From assembly GCA_017311185.1 (NCBI GenBank), contig JAESUZ010002390.1, positions 42,610 to 106,609 on the forward strand: 64,000 nucleotides of DNA, written 5' to 3'. The notes beneath the pieces are model-generated. The model worked only from the letters and a program-made list of their open reading frames with translations. It searched no databases and had not been told where the DNA came from. Made by a program: the position numbers and the translations under genes. Shown here one piece after another: positions 11,415 through 22,767 of the stretch. This DNA is from Proteles cristata cristata (lineage: Eukaryota > Chordata > Mammalia > Carnivora > Hyaenidae). Every line of letters begins with the position of its first letter. The first letter of the stretch is position 1.

Positions 11415-11623
11415 GGACACCTGGGTGGCTCAGTCAGTTAAGCATCTGACTTCGGCTCAGGTCATGATCTCACGGTTCTTGGGTTCGAGCCCCGCGTCAG
11501 GCTCTGTGCTGACGGCTAGCTCAGAGCCTGGAGCCTGTTTCAGATTCTGTGTCTCCCTCTCTCTCTGACCTTCCCCCGCTCACGCTGTCTCTCTCTCAGA
11601 AATAAATAAAACATTAAAAATAA
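11415..11623 (+). mobile_element. CAN SINE inside the L1
   Basis: Starts GGACACCTGGGTGGCTCAGT, has GGGTTCGAGCCCC and an AAATAAATAAAACATT tail. Flanks AAATACATAGACACA and AAAGACATACTTAGACA look like a diverged duplication. It post-dates the L1. Confidence 0.95.
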
Positions 11624-12120
11624 AAAGACATACTTAGACATAAAATTAACCAACTGAGGGGAAAGATCTTTTCAGTGAACACTATAAGACACTGAGGAAA
11701 GAAACTGAAGAAGACACATAACTGAGAACATATCCTGTGTTCATGGATTGGAAGAATTACTATTGTTAAAATGTCCTTCCTACTCAACATGATCCACAGA
11801 TTCAATGAAATATGTATGCAAATTCCAATGGCATTGTTCACAGAAATAGAAAACATAGTCTTAAAATTTATATAGATCCACAAAAGATCCTAAGTAACCA
11901 AAGTTATCTCACGAAAGAAGAACAGACTTAGAAGCATCATGGCTCCTGATTTCAAACAATATTACAAAGTTATAATAATCAAAAGATTATGGTACTGGCA
12001 TGAAAACAGATACACAGGCCAATATAGAATTAAGAGTCCAGAAATAAAACTGACATAGACAGTCAACCAATATTTGACAAGGGCCCCAAGAACACCCAAT
12101 GGGGAAAGAATAGTCTTTAC

Positions 12121-12345
12121 TTTTTTTTTTTTATTTAAAAAATTTGAAAATGTTTATTCATTTTTTTGAGAGACAGAACATGAGCAGGGAAGGGCCAGAG
12201 AGAGGGGGAGACACAGAATCTGAAGCAGGCTCCAGGCTCTAATCTGTCAACACAGAACCCAACACAGGGCTCAAACTCACGAACCGTGAGATCATGACCT
12301 GAGCTAAAGTTGGATGCTTAACCAACTGAGCCACCCAGGTTCCCC
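12121..12345 (-). mobile_element. CAN SINE inside the L1
   Basis: Reverse orientation: T-rich left end, right end CCACCCAGGTTCCCC. Target duplication AAGAATAGTCTTTA on the left and AAGAATAGTGTTTT on the right, both within L1 text. Confidence 0.95.
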
Positions 12346-13868
12346 AAGAATAGTGTTTTTCAAAAATGGTGGTGGGAAAACTGGATATCTACATTCAAAA
12401 AGAATGAAATTGGACCCTTATCTCACACCATACTTAAAAATTAATTGAAAACTTAAATGCATGATATAAAACCATACAACTCCCAGAAGAGATGATAGGG
12501 AAAAAATTACTGACGTTGGTCTGGTAAGTGATCTTTTGGATATGATCTCAAAAGCATAGGGAAAAAGCAAAAAGAGACAAGTGAGATTATATCAACTAAA
12601 ATGCTTCTTAACAGAAAAGAAACAATCAACTGAGTGAACAGACAAAATACAGAATTGCATAAAACATTTGTAAACCATCTTTCTGATAAGAGGTTAATAT
12701 CCATAATATGTAGGGAATCCCTACAACTCAACAGCAATAAAATAATCGGTTCTAAAAAATGAGCAAAAAGCCTGAATAGACATTTCTAAAACACACACAC
12801 ACGGCCAAGAGATACACTGAAAGGTGCTCAACATCACTAATAATCAGGGAAATGCAAGTCAAAACCACAATGAGATATCATCTTACACGTGTTAGAATGG
12901 CTATCATCAAAAAGATAAGAAATAAGAAGTATTGGTGAGGAAGTAAAAATGAAAGACCCCTTGTTCACTATTGGTAAGAATGCAAATTAGTTCAGCCAGC
13001 ATGGAAAGCAGTACATAGGTCTCTCAACCAATTAAAAATAGAATCCCATTTGTGGATATATATCAGAAAGAAATAAGATCATTATCTCAAAGAGATATCT
13101 GTGCCCCATGGCTACTGCACCATTATTCACAACAGCCCAGTGATGGAAATAATCTAAATGTCCATCAACAGATGAATACACATATATAGGTATTAATGAA
13201 TACATCAATACATACATATATATATATGGAATATTACTCAGCTACAAAAAGAAGGGGATCCTGCCACTTTGACAACATGCATGGACTTGGAGGATATTAG
13301 GCTAAGTGAAAAAAGTCAGACAACGAAAAATACTGCATGATTTCATTTATATGTATAATCTAAATAAACTGAACTCACAGAAACAGAGAACAGACTGATG
13401 GTTGCCAGAGGTAGGGGTGGGGGCGGGGGAATGATGAAAGTAGTCAAAATTTTTTAAAGAAAAAAATAAGTAAAATTAACAAAGGAGACCGATGAAGTCT
13501 ACATAGAAAATTTTAAGTCAAACTCAGAGAAGCAGAGAGTTGAATATGGTGACTGGGGCTGGGAAAAATGAGAAGATGTTTGTCAAACAGTACAAATTTT
13601 CAGTCATAGGACAAATGACATCTAGAGATCTAATGTACAGCATAGTGACTATAGTTAATAATATTACATTGTATACCTGAAAGTTGCTAAGGGTATAGAT
13701 CTTATGTCATCTCACTACACACCCACACAGCTGGTAACAGTGTGAAGTGACGGATGTGTTAATAGCTTAATGGAGGTAATCACTCCACAATGTATGTGCA
13801 TATCAAATCATCATATTGTACACTTTAAATATAAATTTTATTTGTCAATTATACCCCAACAAAGCTTT

Positions 13869-14120
13869 GAAAACAACCCATTGACATATGCTAAATCTTA
13901 AAATAACAACAACAAAACAATAACAACAATTTCTTGACAAGGGGGAAAAGAACCCTGGACAATTCACTTGCGATAATACACATCATTGGTTTTCCACTCT
14001 TAAGCAGAGGATCCCACTTTGATGTAAATGTCTTAGACATTAACCAGGGTGTAGAGGGAGAACCACAGTCAATCATTTCTTAAAGTCTACTCTGATTGCC
14101 GCAACCTGAATTTTTGAACT
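13869..14120. other. Unique DNA, no gene seen
   Basis: A-rich with an AACAACAAAACAATAACAAC stretch near 13,900. No gene recognised. Confidence 0.4.
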
Positions 14121-14122
14121 GT

Positions 14123-14772
14123 TATTATTAGTTTGTCTGGACTGCTAGAATAGAATACCACAGGCTGGGTAGCTTACCCAACACAGATCTATTGTCTCAC
14201 AGTTCTGAAGACTGGAAGTTTAAAATTCAGGCATCCATAGGAGGGTTTCCTTCTGAAAGCTGTGAGGAAAGGGTCTCTTTCAGTCCCCCTTCGTTGGCTT
14301 CTAGATGCCCATCTTTTCCCTGTGTCTTCACAGTGCTTTCTCTCTATACATGTCTGCTTCTGTGTCAAAGTTTGCAATTAAAATTTTTTTAATGTTTATT
14401 CAATTTTGAGAGAGAGAGAGAGAGAGCACAAACAAGGGAGGGGCAGAGAACGAGAGAGACACAGAATCTGAGGCAGGCTCCAAGCTCTGAGCTGTCAGCA
14501 CAGAGCCCTATGCAGGGCTCAAACACACGAACCATAAGGTCATGACCTGAGCTGAAGTCAGATGCCCAACCGAAGGAGCCACCCAGGCACCTCTCAAATT
14601 TCACATTTTTATAAGGACACCAGCCATATTGGATTAGGGCCCACCATAATGACCTCATTCTAACTTGATTACCTCTGTAAAAAAATCTGTCTCCAAGTAA
14701 GGTCACATTCTGAGGTATTGTGGGTAAGGACTCCAAAATATCTTTTCTGGAGGGACATATGTCAACCCATAA
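14123..14772 (-). mobile_element. MLT1-type MaLR LTR, split by a SINE
   Basis: In reverse orientation it carries the MLT1 landmarks: 'aataccacaggctgggtagctta', 'ctcacagttctgaagactggaag', then after the SINE 'ataaggacaccagccatattgg', 'attagggcccaccataatgac' and 'atgtcaacccataac'. The LTR start (TGTTATGGGTTGA-like) is at the right end. This is an ERVL-MaLR solo LTR relic. Confidence 0.85.
14381..14593 (-). mobile_element. CAN SINE inside the MLT1 LTR
   Basis: Reverse orientation, ending CCACCCAGGCACC. Flanks TCAAAGTTTGCAATT (14,366) and TCAAATTTCACATTT (14,594) resemble an eroded target duplication. Confidence 0.95.
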
Positions 14773-14899
14773 CGAAGGGTCTCACATATGCACAGTTATG
14801 CTGCCACTAACTAGTATCAACTAATGACATAGATCGTTACCCATAGGTTTATAGTGGATTTTCTTGTTTCTGGGGAACCTTGAGCTGATCTTTAGTTTT

Positions 14900-15120
14900 T
14901 TTTTTTTTTTTTTTTAATGTTTTATTTATTTCTAGGAGAGAGAGACAGAGACAGCATGAGCAGGGGAGGGTCAGAGAGAGGAGTCACAGATTGAAACAGG
15001 CTCCAGGCTCTGAGCTGGCCGTCAGCACAGAGCCCGACGCGGGGCTCGAACCCACGAACCGCGAGATCATGACCTAAGCGAAAGTCGGACGCTTAACCGA
15101 CTAAGCCACCCAGGCGCCCC
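14900..15120 (-). mobile_element. Young CAN SINE
   Basis: Reverse orientation with a well-kept GGGGCGCCTGGGTGGCTTAG head and several CpGs still present (CGGACGC, CCGCGAG). An 18-bp target duplication (14,882-14,899 and 15,123-15,140; GAGCTGATCTTTAGTTTT with one change) flanks it. Low divergence suggests a recent felid insertion. Confidence 0.98.
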
Positions 15121-15140
15121 GCGAACTGATCTTTAGTTTT

Positions 15141-15620
15141 ATTTCACCTGTCACCCAGGCTTCTGAGATAGAATGATGGGTTCTGCAGCAATTACAAATG
15201 CTGCACCTTTACATAAAAATGGGAGAAAAGTTTCCTCTCTTCTCAATGTTGGCTTTTGCTGAGGTCTCAGATATTTTTGGAAGTTTTAAAATTAGAAGCT
15301 TACATTGCTCTCCTCATTCATAATGTGAATAATTGGGAACAAGGAGAATATACCCTGGGTAGTTGCTAATATGGCCCAGATAATCAAGTCAGCATTTTTG
15401 CTATATGCCATATATTTTCATAAAGCAAACAGCATCTATATGACAGCAAGAAGGTAGACTCAGCCAAAAATACAATAGGGCCTGGTGTTAGGTTGGGCTC
15501 CCAGAGTGTTCCTCACTCTTTAATTTGGCAGAATATTAATGTCTTGTGAAACTAAGTTTATGGTTCAGGATTACACTGAGTTCAAGCAAGGAATGTGACT
15601 GAACAGCTTCCTGAATTCGA
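15141..15620. other. Unique DNA, no gene seen
   Basis: No repeat or gene recognised. Confidence 0.45.
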
Positions 15621-15624
15621 CAAG

Positions 15625-15835
15625 ATTAATTCATTCCGTGATCAGGCACTGGGCCCGTATTTTGCGTTCTGCGCCATGCCAGGCACTGTGAGGATATTCA
15701 CGAAGAATTTAAGTTAACAGGGAAGATAAACATGTACACAGCTAATTTGAATGCAAAGCAACATGAAATAAGTGCTTTAATAGAGATAGAAACAAAGTGC
15801 TGTGGGGCCCAGAGGAGAGAGACATTAATCACGTC
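15625..15835 (-). repeat. L2 LINE 3' end relic
   Basis: 'attaattcattccgtgatcaggcactggg' and 'ccatgccaggcactgtgaggatattcacga' match the reverse complement of the L2 3' end. The following 'gaaataagtgctttaatagag' matches sequence usually found further inside L2. Confidence 0.65.
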
Positions 15836-16435
15836 TGGATTTCTTTTTAGGAGTGTACGTTAACACCAGTTTTTTGTTTTTTTGTTTTGTTTTTTGTTTG
15901 TTTGTTTGTTTTCGCTTTTGCTTTTGCTTTTACTTAAAAATCTGGAAGGTGAACTTGGGAAAACTTTGCAGTCACATTATGAGAACAGATCTTTGAAACC
16001 AGAAGAGTAAAGCAGAGTCTTGTAACAGTTCAATCAAATACGCCTAATCCTACATCAGTCTCAACAGAACATATACATACCTTTTCCAGTCCAAGCATAC
16101 AACACACACACACACACACACACGCATGCACATACATACACACATAACTTGCCAAGAGAAGGGAAGCGAAAGTGGAATTACTGCCATTTCATGAAATTTG
16201 TGCTGCCAAAAATGCCATTTCACTTAAGCTGCTGCTAGAGAAAAACATATTTAACTAAATTCATGGCAGAGTAGTCAGTTTCTCTTGTGTGGCAGAAAGG
16301 GGTTCACTCCACACTATCCATTATGGTTGTCCACAGTTGTTGGTGAACAAACCACTTAAAAGAAAGGAAGAAAAAGAGAGAACATGATGCTTTTCCTTCT
16401 TGAAAAAGAGAAAATCATTCAAAAGGGAGGAAGAT
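15836..16435. repeat. Unique DNA with simple repeats
   Basis: Contains a TTTTTGTTTG / GCTTTT simple repeat at 15,870-15,930 and a CA tract with CATA units at 16,099-16,146. No gene recognised in the rest. Confidence 0.6.
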
Positions 16436-16452
16436 TCTAAAAGAAACTTCAG

Positions 16453-16669
16453 GGTCACCTGGGTGGCTCAGTCGGTTAAGCGTCCGACTTTCGCTTAGGT
16501 CATGATCTCGCAGTTCGTGGGTTCGAGCCCCGCGTTGGGCTCTGTGCTGACTGCCGGCTCAGAGCCTGGAGCCTGTTTCAGTCTGTGACTCCTTCTCTCT
16601 CTGACCCTCCCCTGCTCACGCTGTCTCTCTCTCTCTCCTAGAAATAAATAAAAACATTAAAAAAATTTT
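16453..16669 (+). mobile_element. Young CAN SINE
   Basis: Head GGTCACCTGGGTGGCTCAGT with intact CpGs (GCGTCCGACTTTCGC). Perfect 14-bp target duplication AAAAGAAACTTCAG at 16,439-16,452 and 16,670-16,683. Confidence 0.98.
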
Positions 16670-16914
16670 AAAAGAAACTTCAGTGTGCTTTTATGGTAAT
16701 CAAAATCAGCAGCATGTATTATATAGTCCAAAGCTCAAATGAACTTCTACCTCTCACTGAAATTCTATAGCTGCTAAAGAGGATTAGAGTGATTGTCATC
16801 TAAATCACATGAAGTGTTTTCTGAGTAGATCCATAATAAAATTCTGAATAACCTTAAAAATAACCAATTCTTACAATGCTTGGCAGATGCAGACTTGTAA
16901 AGGATCTTAAAATT

Positions 16915-17040
16915 AGTTTGCTCAAATCCATCATTTGACAGATCAGGCAAATGAGGTCCACAGGGCAGAAAAATGACCTGTCCGTGGTTCCTATAGCTAA
17001 TGGAACTCAGACTGGCATCCAAGTCTCCTGCTTCCCAGTC
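16915..17040 (+). repeat. MIR SINE relic
   Basis: 'catttgacagatcaggcaaatgaggtccacagggcag' and 'gtggttcctatagctaatgg' resemble the MIR core and its 'cacagctagtaagtgg' part. Diverged. Confidence 0.6.
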
Positions 17041-17094
17041 TATTTATTTTTCCAATAGACTTACCAGTTGTCATGCTTAGTCAAGTACCAAATT

Positions 17095-17245
17095 GCCCCG
17101 TGCCTGTTTTCTCATCTGTAAAATGAAGAGGACAGTATATCCTACCTCTTAGAGTTACGGTCAGTAATAAATAAGTTAACAAATGTGAAATGATTGGATA
17201 TGCACGCGAAACATAAAGTGCTTTGCTGTCATTATTTCAATATCT
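17095..17245 (-). repeat. MIR SINE relic
   Basis: 'gcctgttttctcatctgtaaaatgaagagg', 'tatcctacctcttagagtt' and 'aaagtgctttgctgtc' are the reverse complement of the MIR core. Confidence 0.85.
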
Positions 17246-17249
17246 TAAG

Positions 17250-17750
17250 TCAACGATGTGAACATCTTTCCATTTCAGGAACACTGCCTTCCACCAGCCT
17301 GATCTTCACAAACTTTAGAAGCAGCTGAGTTTATCTCCTGTGTGCCCATGCTTTCTTGGTGAGCTTCCTTTATTCATTTTTCTTTCGTGAGCCCTCTTTT
17401 CTTTATCTTTGGTATCCATTGTCTGGACTACATTCCCCCCATGCCATAATAGCAATGTTTTGCTTGGTTCCATCAATCTCTGGAAGAAATTTCTGTTCTC
17501 AAATCTGCCAACCATTTCTTTCTCACCAGAACTGTCTGGTTACTCTCACTTAGGGGCCCATAAAGTAATATCTGAAATGTGAAAACATACTTGTTTAATA
17601 TGTTGTCCTTTCTAAGAAATACTGTGCTCTTAACAGAGATTATCTATAGTCTGGCCACCTGAACATTAAGATGAATGTCTAATTAAGCAATTTTAGATAC
17701 TGTGGTAGAACATTAGGAGAGGGGCAGGGAATCAATGACTTTCAACTATT
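17250..17750. other. Unique DNA, no gene seen
   Basis: Overlapping short open frames on both strands near 17,320-17,550 (61-66 codons) show no recognisable protein content. Confidence 0.4.
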
Positions 17751-17754
17751 TGTT

Positions 17755-17925
17755 GTGATTTCACTCAGTTCACAACCATGAAATATATTATTCTCTTCTA
17801 TTTCAAAAAACAAGGTGACTAAGGATCACATAGAGGAGGTGACTTGCTTGAAACCCTACAACTAATAAATCTGAGCAGTAGTCTGCTCTGCCTGGTTCCA
17901 AAGTCCGTTTTCAGTATTTTTGATA
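17755..17925 (+). repeat. Probable MIR SINE relic
   Basis: 'ctatttcaaaaaacaaggtgac', 'ggaggtgacttgcttgaaaccc' and 'ctctgcctggttccaaagtcc' follow the order of the MIR 3' half at low identity. Confidence 0.5.
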
Positions 17926-18755
17926 AAGAGCTCTGGAATCATTTCTCCCCATATCATACTGTATGTGCAAATGGCTCTTCTGGGTGTCTCAAAAGTATCT
18001 CTTTACTCCAGGAACTGCTGACCTGTCCTCAGGTGGGCATCACAATTTAAAAAATACCCAGAATCCTTGCTGTACGATGTATTATAATATATAGAAAACT
18101 GAGGTGCTAACTAAAAGGCATACCGTATCTCACATAGCAATTTTTGAATGTACTAGATACCAAGCACTCAGGTCTGTTACACATGTGAGCTCTCTGTTGG
18201 TCTGCCATGAAACAAGTGGATAAAACAGAAATAAAATAGGTGTAATAAATATGTTTGCAATATGTCAGTGGATCTAATTGACTAGTTATTCCATAGTAGA
18301 AGAAAGCACAACACAGTGCTTATATTAAACCAACAAAGTACATTTTGCAGCAATAATTATTGGCAAGAAGGACAAAAATATTACATGAAAGCATAAACGT
18401 ACAATGCCTTTGCCTTAAGCCTGGGATATACTGGTTGCTAGGGTGGAAGAGCCCAGGACATATGAACGAATCTGCAAGCACATGAATTAGCGTAAATATG
18501 TCATGAAGTTGTCAAATTCTATTCAGAAAGGCTTAAAGGTTTTATATCTGAAAAAAGCATTTTTATCATAACTTATTCTTTGCTGAATCACCTCATTTTA
18601 GAGTTCTATGAGAAGAAGGGCCAGCTAGAGGGCTTATATTGATTTATTAACTTCTCTAGAGTGTGTCTTTGATAAATGTATCTTCTTAAAGCTCCTCAGA
18701 ATGACCTCTGAAAGGGACATAACAAAACCTTCCTTTTATTTCCACCGTTCATCAC
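17926..18755. other. Unique AT-rich DNA, no gene seen
   Basis: No repeat or gene recognised over about 830 bp. Confidence 0.45.
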
Positions 18756-18759
18756 ATAT

Positions 18760-18955
18760 CGTCAGTCAATAAAGTGAGCACCTCGCATATACAAAGCAGC
18801 ATGCCAGATACGGAGAATACAGTGATAGTATGGAGCTTAGTTGGTGCAGAGGAAGAAAAGCCATCAATTTAAAAAAATTACAGTTAAAAAACACATAAGC
18901 TAAGTGGTATGAACAATGAGTGCTCCAGATCAGGTGAACATTTCTACCAGCTACG
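18760..18955 (-). repeat. L2 LINE 3' end relic
   Basis: 'gtcagtcaataaagtgagcacctcgcatatac', 'gccagatacggagaatacagtg' and 'ggtatgaacaatgagtgct' are the reverse complement of the L2 3' end region. Confidence 0.65.
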
Positions 18956-19324
18956 GTATCAGGATGAAAATGGTTCAGGCTTCATAGTTGTATTTATTGC
19001 ACATAATGTAAGTCTTGCCCAAACTATGTTCTATCTGCCCTCGTGAATGCATAATAAGGAAAGGTATATGTATTTCTTCAAAAGAAATAGGTAACAAAGG
19101 CTAAGTAAAAATTGGTTCTATGTAGTACAAAGGGTAAACAGTGTGAAAGGAATCTAATAACTTGTAGTTTTAAAGATTAGATGTTATAAAATATTTTATT
19201 GGATGCTAAGATGCAAGGTGACACAAACTGCAATCGAAGCAGCAGAAAGCCAACTGAGAATGAGAACCATTAACACAGACAGACTTGTCCCCACTTTACT
19301 ACTGCATAAGGGAGTGCACTATGG
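18956..19324. other. Unique DNA, no gene seen
   Basis: No repeat or gene recognised. Confidence 0.4.
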
Positions 19325-19408
19325 TACTAGGGCACCTCACTCATTGGATACATAGCACAGTCATGATACCAGGATACCTCATTCTTTGGATACATAGCAA
19401 GGTCATGA
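19325..19408. repeat. Imperfect 42-bp tandem duplication
   Basis: Units at 19,325-19,366 and 19,367-19,408 align without gaps and share TTGGATACATAGCA and several flanking bases, with scattered changes. Older than the 36-bp repeat at 4649. Confidence 0.85.
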
Positions 19409-19844
19409 GCAACAGCGAATAAGAGAGAGAAGTCTTATGAGTCAGCACCAGAAATGTCAAAACAAAGTATAGGAGAAATGGGGAAGAATAAATAAAAATA
19501 ATAGTCCAACCATAGGTTATATCTAAAACCCAGAAGACAAGAAAGTGATATAAGAAAATGTGAACAAGGAACCAAGGGCCAGGGATCACGCAGAAATAAG
19601 GTATTACGAGGGAGCAATGGATCAAAGTCGACAAAGCCATAAGAGGAACAGAAGTAAATAGGGAGTTCAGAGAGTAAGACGGCACTATTACTGAAAGAAA
19701 GCCTAGTAGGCCAGTTTTATTAGGTGTGGCTAGCCCTAGGCAGGAATCCTGAAAAGCTACTACAGTCTTAAAACTTTACATACCTGAAAGATCTTGGCCT
19801 TCATTCTTCCAAGAGAGAAATGCAGTTAAGAAGGATTCATGATA
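19409..19844. other. Unique DNA, no gene seen
   Basis: A 114-codon open frame on the minus strand (19,341-19,685) is rich in F, L, Y and S, as expected from A/T-rich antisense DNA. It lacks any recognisable domain, so I do not call it a gene. Confidence 0.4.
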
Positions 19845-20083
19845 GGGGTTCCTGGGTGGCTCAGTCAGTGAAGTGTCTGGCTTCAGCTTAAGTCCTGATC
19901 TTGCGGTTCGTGGGTCCGAGCCCCGCATTGGGCTCTGAGAAGACAGTTCAGAGCCTGGAGCCTGCTTAGGATTCTGTGTCTCCCTCTCTCTCTCTCTCTG
20001 CCCCTCCCCCACTTGTGCGCACGCACGCGCATGCCTTCTGTCTCTCAAAAATAAATAAATAACATTTAAAAAATGAAAATAAA
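19845..20083 (+). mobile_element. CAN SINE
   Basis: Head GGGGTTCCTGGGTGGCTCAG, GGGTCCGAGCCCC and a CGCACGCACGCGC alternating stretch late in the CT-rich part. Flanks AAGGATTCATGAT and AGAACCATACATGAT suggest an eroded target duplication. Confidence 0.95.
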
Positions 20084-20239
20084 AGAACCATACATGATGG
20101 GGACCCTAGAATCTCATTTCATAGCTAAAGAAGTTACTTGCTACTTAATTGTTAAGCGAAAATAATGGAGAAAATTGTGTTTAGGGTCAGACCTTTGCCC
20201 CAGTTTATATTGTAAATATTAGAAAGAACATTTTATTCC

Positions 20240-20660
20240 TATTGAACGTGTTTTGTGAAGATCTATTTGAGAAGCTATGTAAGCCCTGAAGGCAACTGCG
20301 AGGATTTCAAATGCCTTCCATATTTGTAAAGCAAAACAAGAATGGGCACTAAAATGGTTTCAAACGTGGAGTCTAGGCAAACGATCCTCCTTATGGTTTA
20401 AGCAAATGCTTTTCGAAACGCTCCCTCTGAATTCGACTCGAGCATGGTTTAGTCAACTTATCACCTAATTGATTGTCATGCTGTTATTGTCACATTTAGA
20501 AAGATTCCCACCGAAACACAGCCCTGAAATGTTCATAACACATCAGATGGTTTTGTTGCTGTAGCGACTTTGACGCTTTATGAAGACAGCATTTCTAGGA
20601 ATAATTTCAAAGCAGAGCAGCTGAATTGAATTTGTAGGAAGATGATGTGGGTTTTTCTTC
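20240..20660. promoter_or_regulatory. Candidate conserved non-coding element
   Basis: Repeat-free, with about ten CpGs in 400 bp (for example TTCGAAACGC, TTCGACTCGAG, CACCGAAAC, TAGCGAC), unusual for this CpG-poor window. It contains TAATTGATTGTCATG, which resembles homeodomain and PBX/MEIS sites. Retention of CpGs and lack of repeats fit a constrained element. This is inference only; no conservation data were available. Confidence 0.35.
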
Positions 20661-21324
20661 AGGAATATGTCAGCATTTGGGAACCCTCACTTATCTTTAG
20701 TCTATTCTATTTGCACTTTTGTCAGGCATGGAGAAACAAAGCACAACACATTTGTAGAAGATGATATAAAAAAAAAAGTACTACCCTACCACTACCTTCT
20801 AGGAGCTTACAAACTAGGAAAAATGGGAGGAAACCCAATTAAAATCATTTTAATGTAAGTTAAAAGAGTTAGAAGCTACTGGTTCATTCACTCTACTACC
20901 TACCATTTTATTTTTTACAATTTCTCTTTTTAAAATTTAAATCCAAGTTAGTTAACATACAGTGTAATAATGGTTTCAGGAGTAGCATTTAGTGATTCAT
21001 CACTTATGTAGAACACCCAGTGCTCATTACAAGTGCCTTCCTTAGTGCCCACCACCCATTTAGCCCATGCCCCACCCAACACACTGCCAGCAACCCTTAG
21101 TTTGTTCTCTGTATTAAAGAGTCTCTTATGATTTGTCTCCCTCTCTGTTTTCATATTATTTTTGCTTCCCTTCCCTTAGGTTCATCTGTTTTGTATCTTC
21201 AATTCCACATATGAGTGAAATCATATATTTGTCTTTCTCTCTCTTAGGATAATACACTCTAGTTACACCCACATTGTTGCAATTGGCAAGATTTCATTTG
21301 TGTTGATTGCTGACTAATATTCCA

Positions 21325-21327
<3 letters not shown>

Positions 21328-21359
<32 letters not shown>
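21328..21359. repeat. (TA)n microsatellite
   Basis: A run of about 16 TA units inside the L1 3' UTR, where carnivore L1 normally has a shorter 'gtgtatatatacc'. Probably length-variable. Confidence 0.95.
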
Positions 21360-21361
<2 letters not shown>

Positions 21362-21435
21362 ACATCTTCTTTATCCATTCAACAGTCTATGGACATTGAG
21401 CTCTTTCCATACTTGGGCTATTGTCAATAATGCTG

Positions 21436-22767
21436 CTATAAACATTGGGGGTGTGGGCCCCTTGAAATCAGCACTCCTGTATCCTTGGGATAAATACCTA
21501 GTACTGCCCTTGGTGGGTCATAGGGTAGTTCTATTTTTAATTTTTTGAGGAACCTCCATACTGTTTTCCAGAGTGGCTGCACCAGTTGACATTCCCACCA
21601 GAAGTACAAAAGGGTTCCTCTTTCTTCACATCCTTGCCTACATCTGTTGTTGCCTGAGTTAATTTCAGCCATTGCAAGAGGTGTGAGGTGGTATCTCACT
21701 GTGGTTTTGATTTGTAGTTCCCTGATGATGAATGATGTTGAGCATTTTTTCATGTATCTGTTCACCATCTGGATGTCTTCTTTGGAAAAGTATCTATTCA
21801 TGTCCATTTCCAAAATGGAAAAGTATCCATCTGTATGTCTTCTTTGGAAAAGTATCTATTCATGTCCAAAATGTCTTTTGTCCATTTCTTCACTGGATTA
21901 TTTGGTTTTCGGGTGTTGAGTTTGATAAGTTCTTTATAGATTTTGGATATAACCTTTTGTCTGATCTACCATTTGCAAATATATTCTCCCATTCCATTAG
22001 TTGTCTTTTACTTTTGCTGATTGTTTCCTTCACTGTGCAGAAGTTTTTAACTTGATGAGGTCCCATTACTTCATTTTTGCTTTTGTTTCCTTGGCATCTG
22101 GAAACACTTCAAGTAAGCAGTTGCTGTGGCTGAGGTCAAAGACATTGTTTCCTGTTTTCTGCTCCGGGATTTTGATGGCTTCCTGTCTTATGTTTAGGTC
22201 TTTCATCTGGTTTGAATTTATTTTTGTGTATGGTGTGAGAAAGTGATCCAGGTTCATCCTTCTGCATGTCACTGTCCAGTTTTTCCAACACCATTTGTTG
22301 AGGAGACTGTCTTCTTCCCTATTTTTTCCTGCTTTGTCAAAGATTAGTTGACCATATGTTTGTGAGTCCATTTCTGGGTTCTCTATTCTGTTCCTTTGAT
22401 CTATGTGTCTGTTCTTGTGCCAATATCATACAGTCTTGATGACTAGAGCTTCGTACTATAGCTTGAAGTCTGGAATTATGATGCCTCCAGCTTTGGTTTT
22501 CTTTTTCAGGACTGCTTTGGCTGTTTAGGGTCTGTTTTGTCCCATACAAATTTTAAGACTGCTTGTTCTATCTCTGTGAAGAATGCTGGTGTTGTTTTGA
22601 TAGCGATTGCATCAAAACTGTAGACTGTTTTGGATAGTATTGACATTTGGACAATATTTGTTCTTCCCAACCATGAGTATGAAATAGTTTTCCCTTTTTT
22701 TGTGTCGTCTTCAATTTCTTCCATAAGCTTTCTATAGTTTTCAGTGTATAGGTTTTTCACCTCTTTG
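21436..22767 (-). pseudogene. L1 ORF2 C-terminal remnant
   Basis: Minus-strand frames spell recognisable L1 ORF2 C-terminal pieces: [20 protein letters not shown] and [16 protein letters not shown] near 21,480-21,600, and LYTENYRKLMEE with ILSKTVYSFDAI near 22,620-22,750. The frame shifts several times and includes a 62-bp internal duplication. The reverse transcriptase active site lies beyond the truncation. No function. Confidence 0.9.
21774..21867. repeat. 62-bp internal duplication in the L1
   Basis: A 32-bp stretch starting TGTCTTCTTTGGAAAAG and ending TTCATGTCC is present at 21,774-21,805 and again, identical, at 21,836-21,867. A partial copy (GGAAAAGTATCCATC) sits between. Confidence 0.93.

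Larger units (their letters stand above)
10205..13200 (+). pseudogene. L1 ORF2 remnant (endonuclease-reverse transcriptase)
   Basis: ORF2 of L1 encodes the endonuclease and reverse transcriptase used for target-primed insertion. Here only the region from before the reverse transcriptase to the C-terminus remains, full of stops and frameshifts. At 11,216-11,232 the catalytic FADD box reads FADG (GAT GGC): the second aspartate is lost. It cannot be functional. Confidence 0.85.
10205..13868 (+). mobile_element. Old L1 (L1MA-like), 5'-truncated
   Basis: The left part reads as the L1 ORF2 segment just before and through the reverse transcriptase (for example 'cccagaatcagatggcttcac', the PGPDGF region near 10,520). 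It continues through the C-terminal part to a long 3' UTR. The last 300 bp ('gactatagttaataatattac', 'ttgtacactttaaatataaa', 'caattataccccaac') match the L1MA type 3' UTR. Two SINEs (11,415 and 12,121) interrupt it. No long open frame survives. Confidence 0.9.
20906..22767 (-). mobile_element. Carnivore L1, 5'-truncated, with target duplication
   Basis: Reverse orientation. The left end is the 3' UTR (T-rich, 'aagttagttaacatacagtg', 'cccagtgctcattacaagtgcc') and the right end lies in the ORF2 C-terminal region. Target duplication CTACCTACCA at 20,896-20,905 and 22,768-22,777. About 1.86 kb, so most of the element was never copied in. Confidence 0.93.

Noticed and set aside
19341..19685. 114-codon hydrophobic minus-strand frame
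   Set aside because: Composition follows from A-rich sense DNA. It spans a tandem duplication, has no domain, and a second overlapping frame is equally open.
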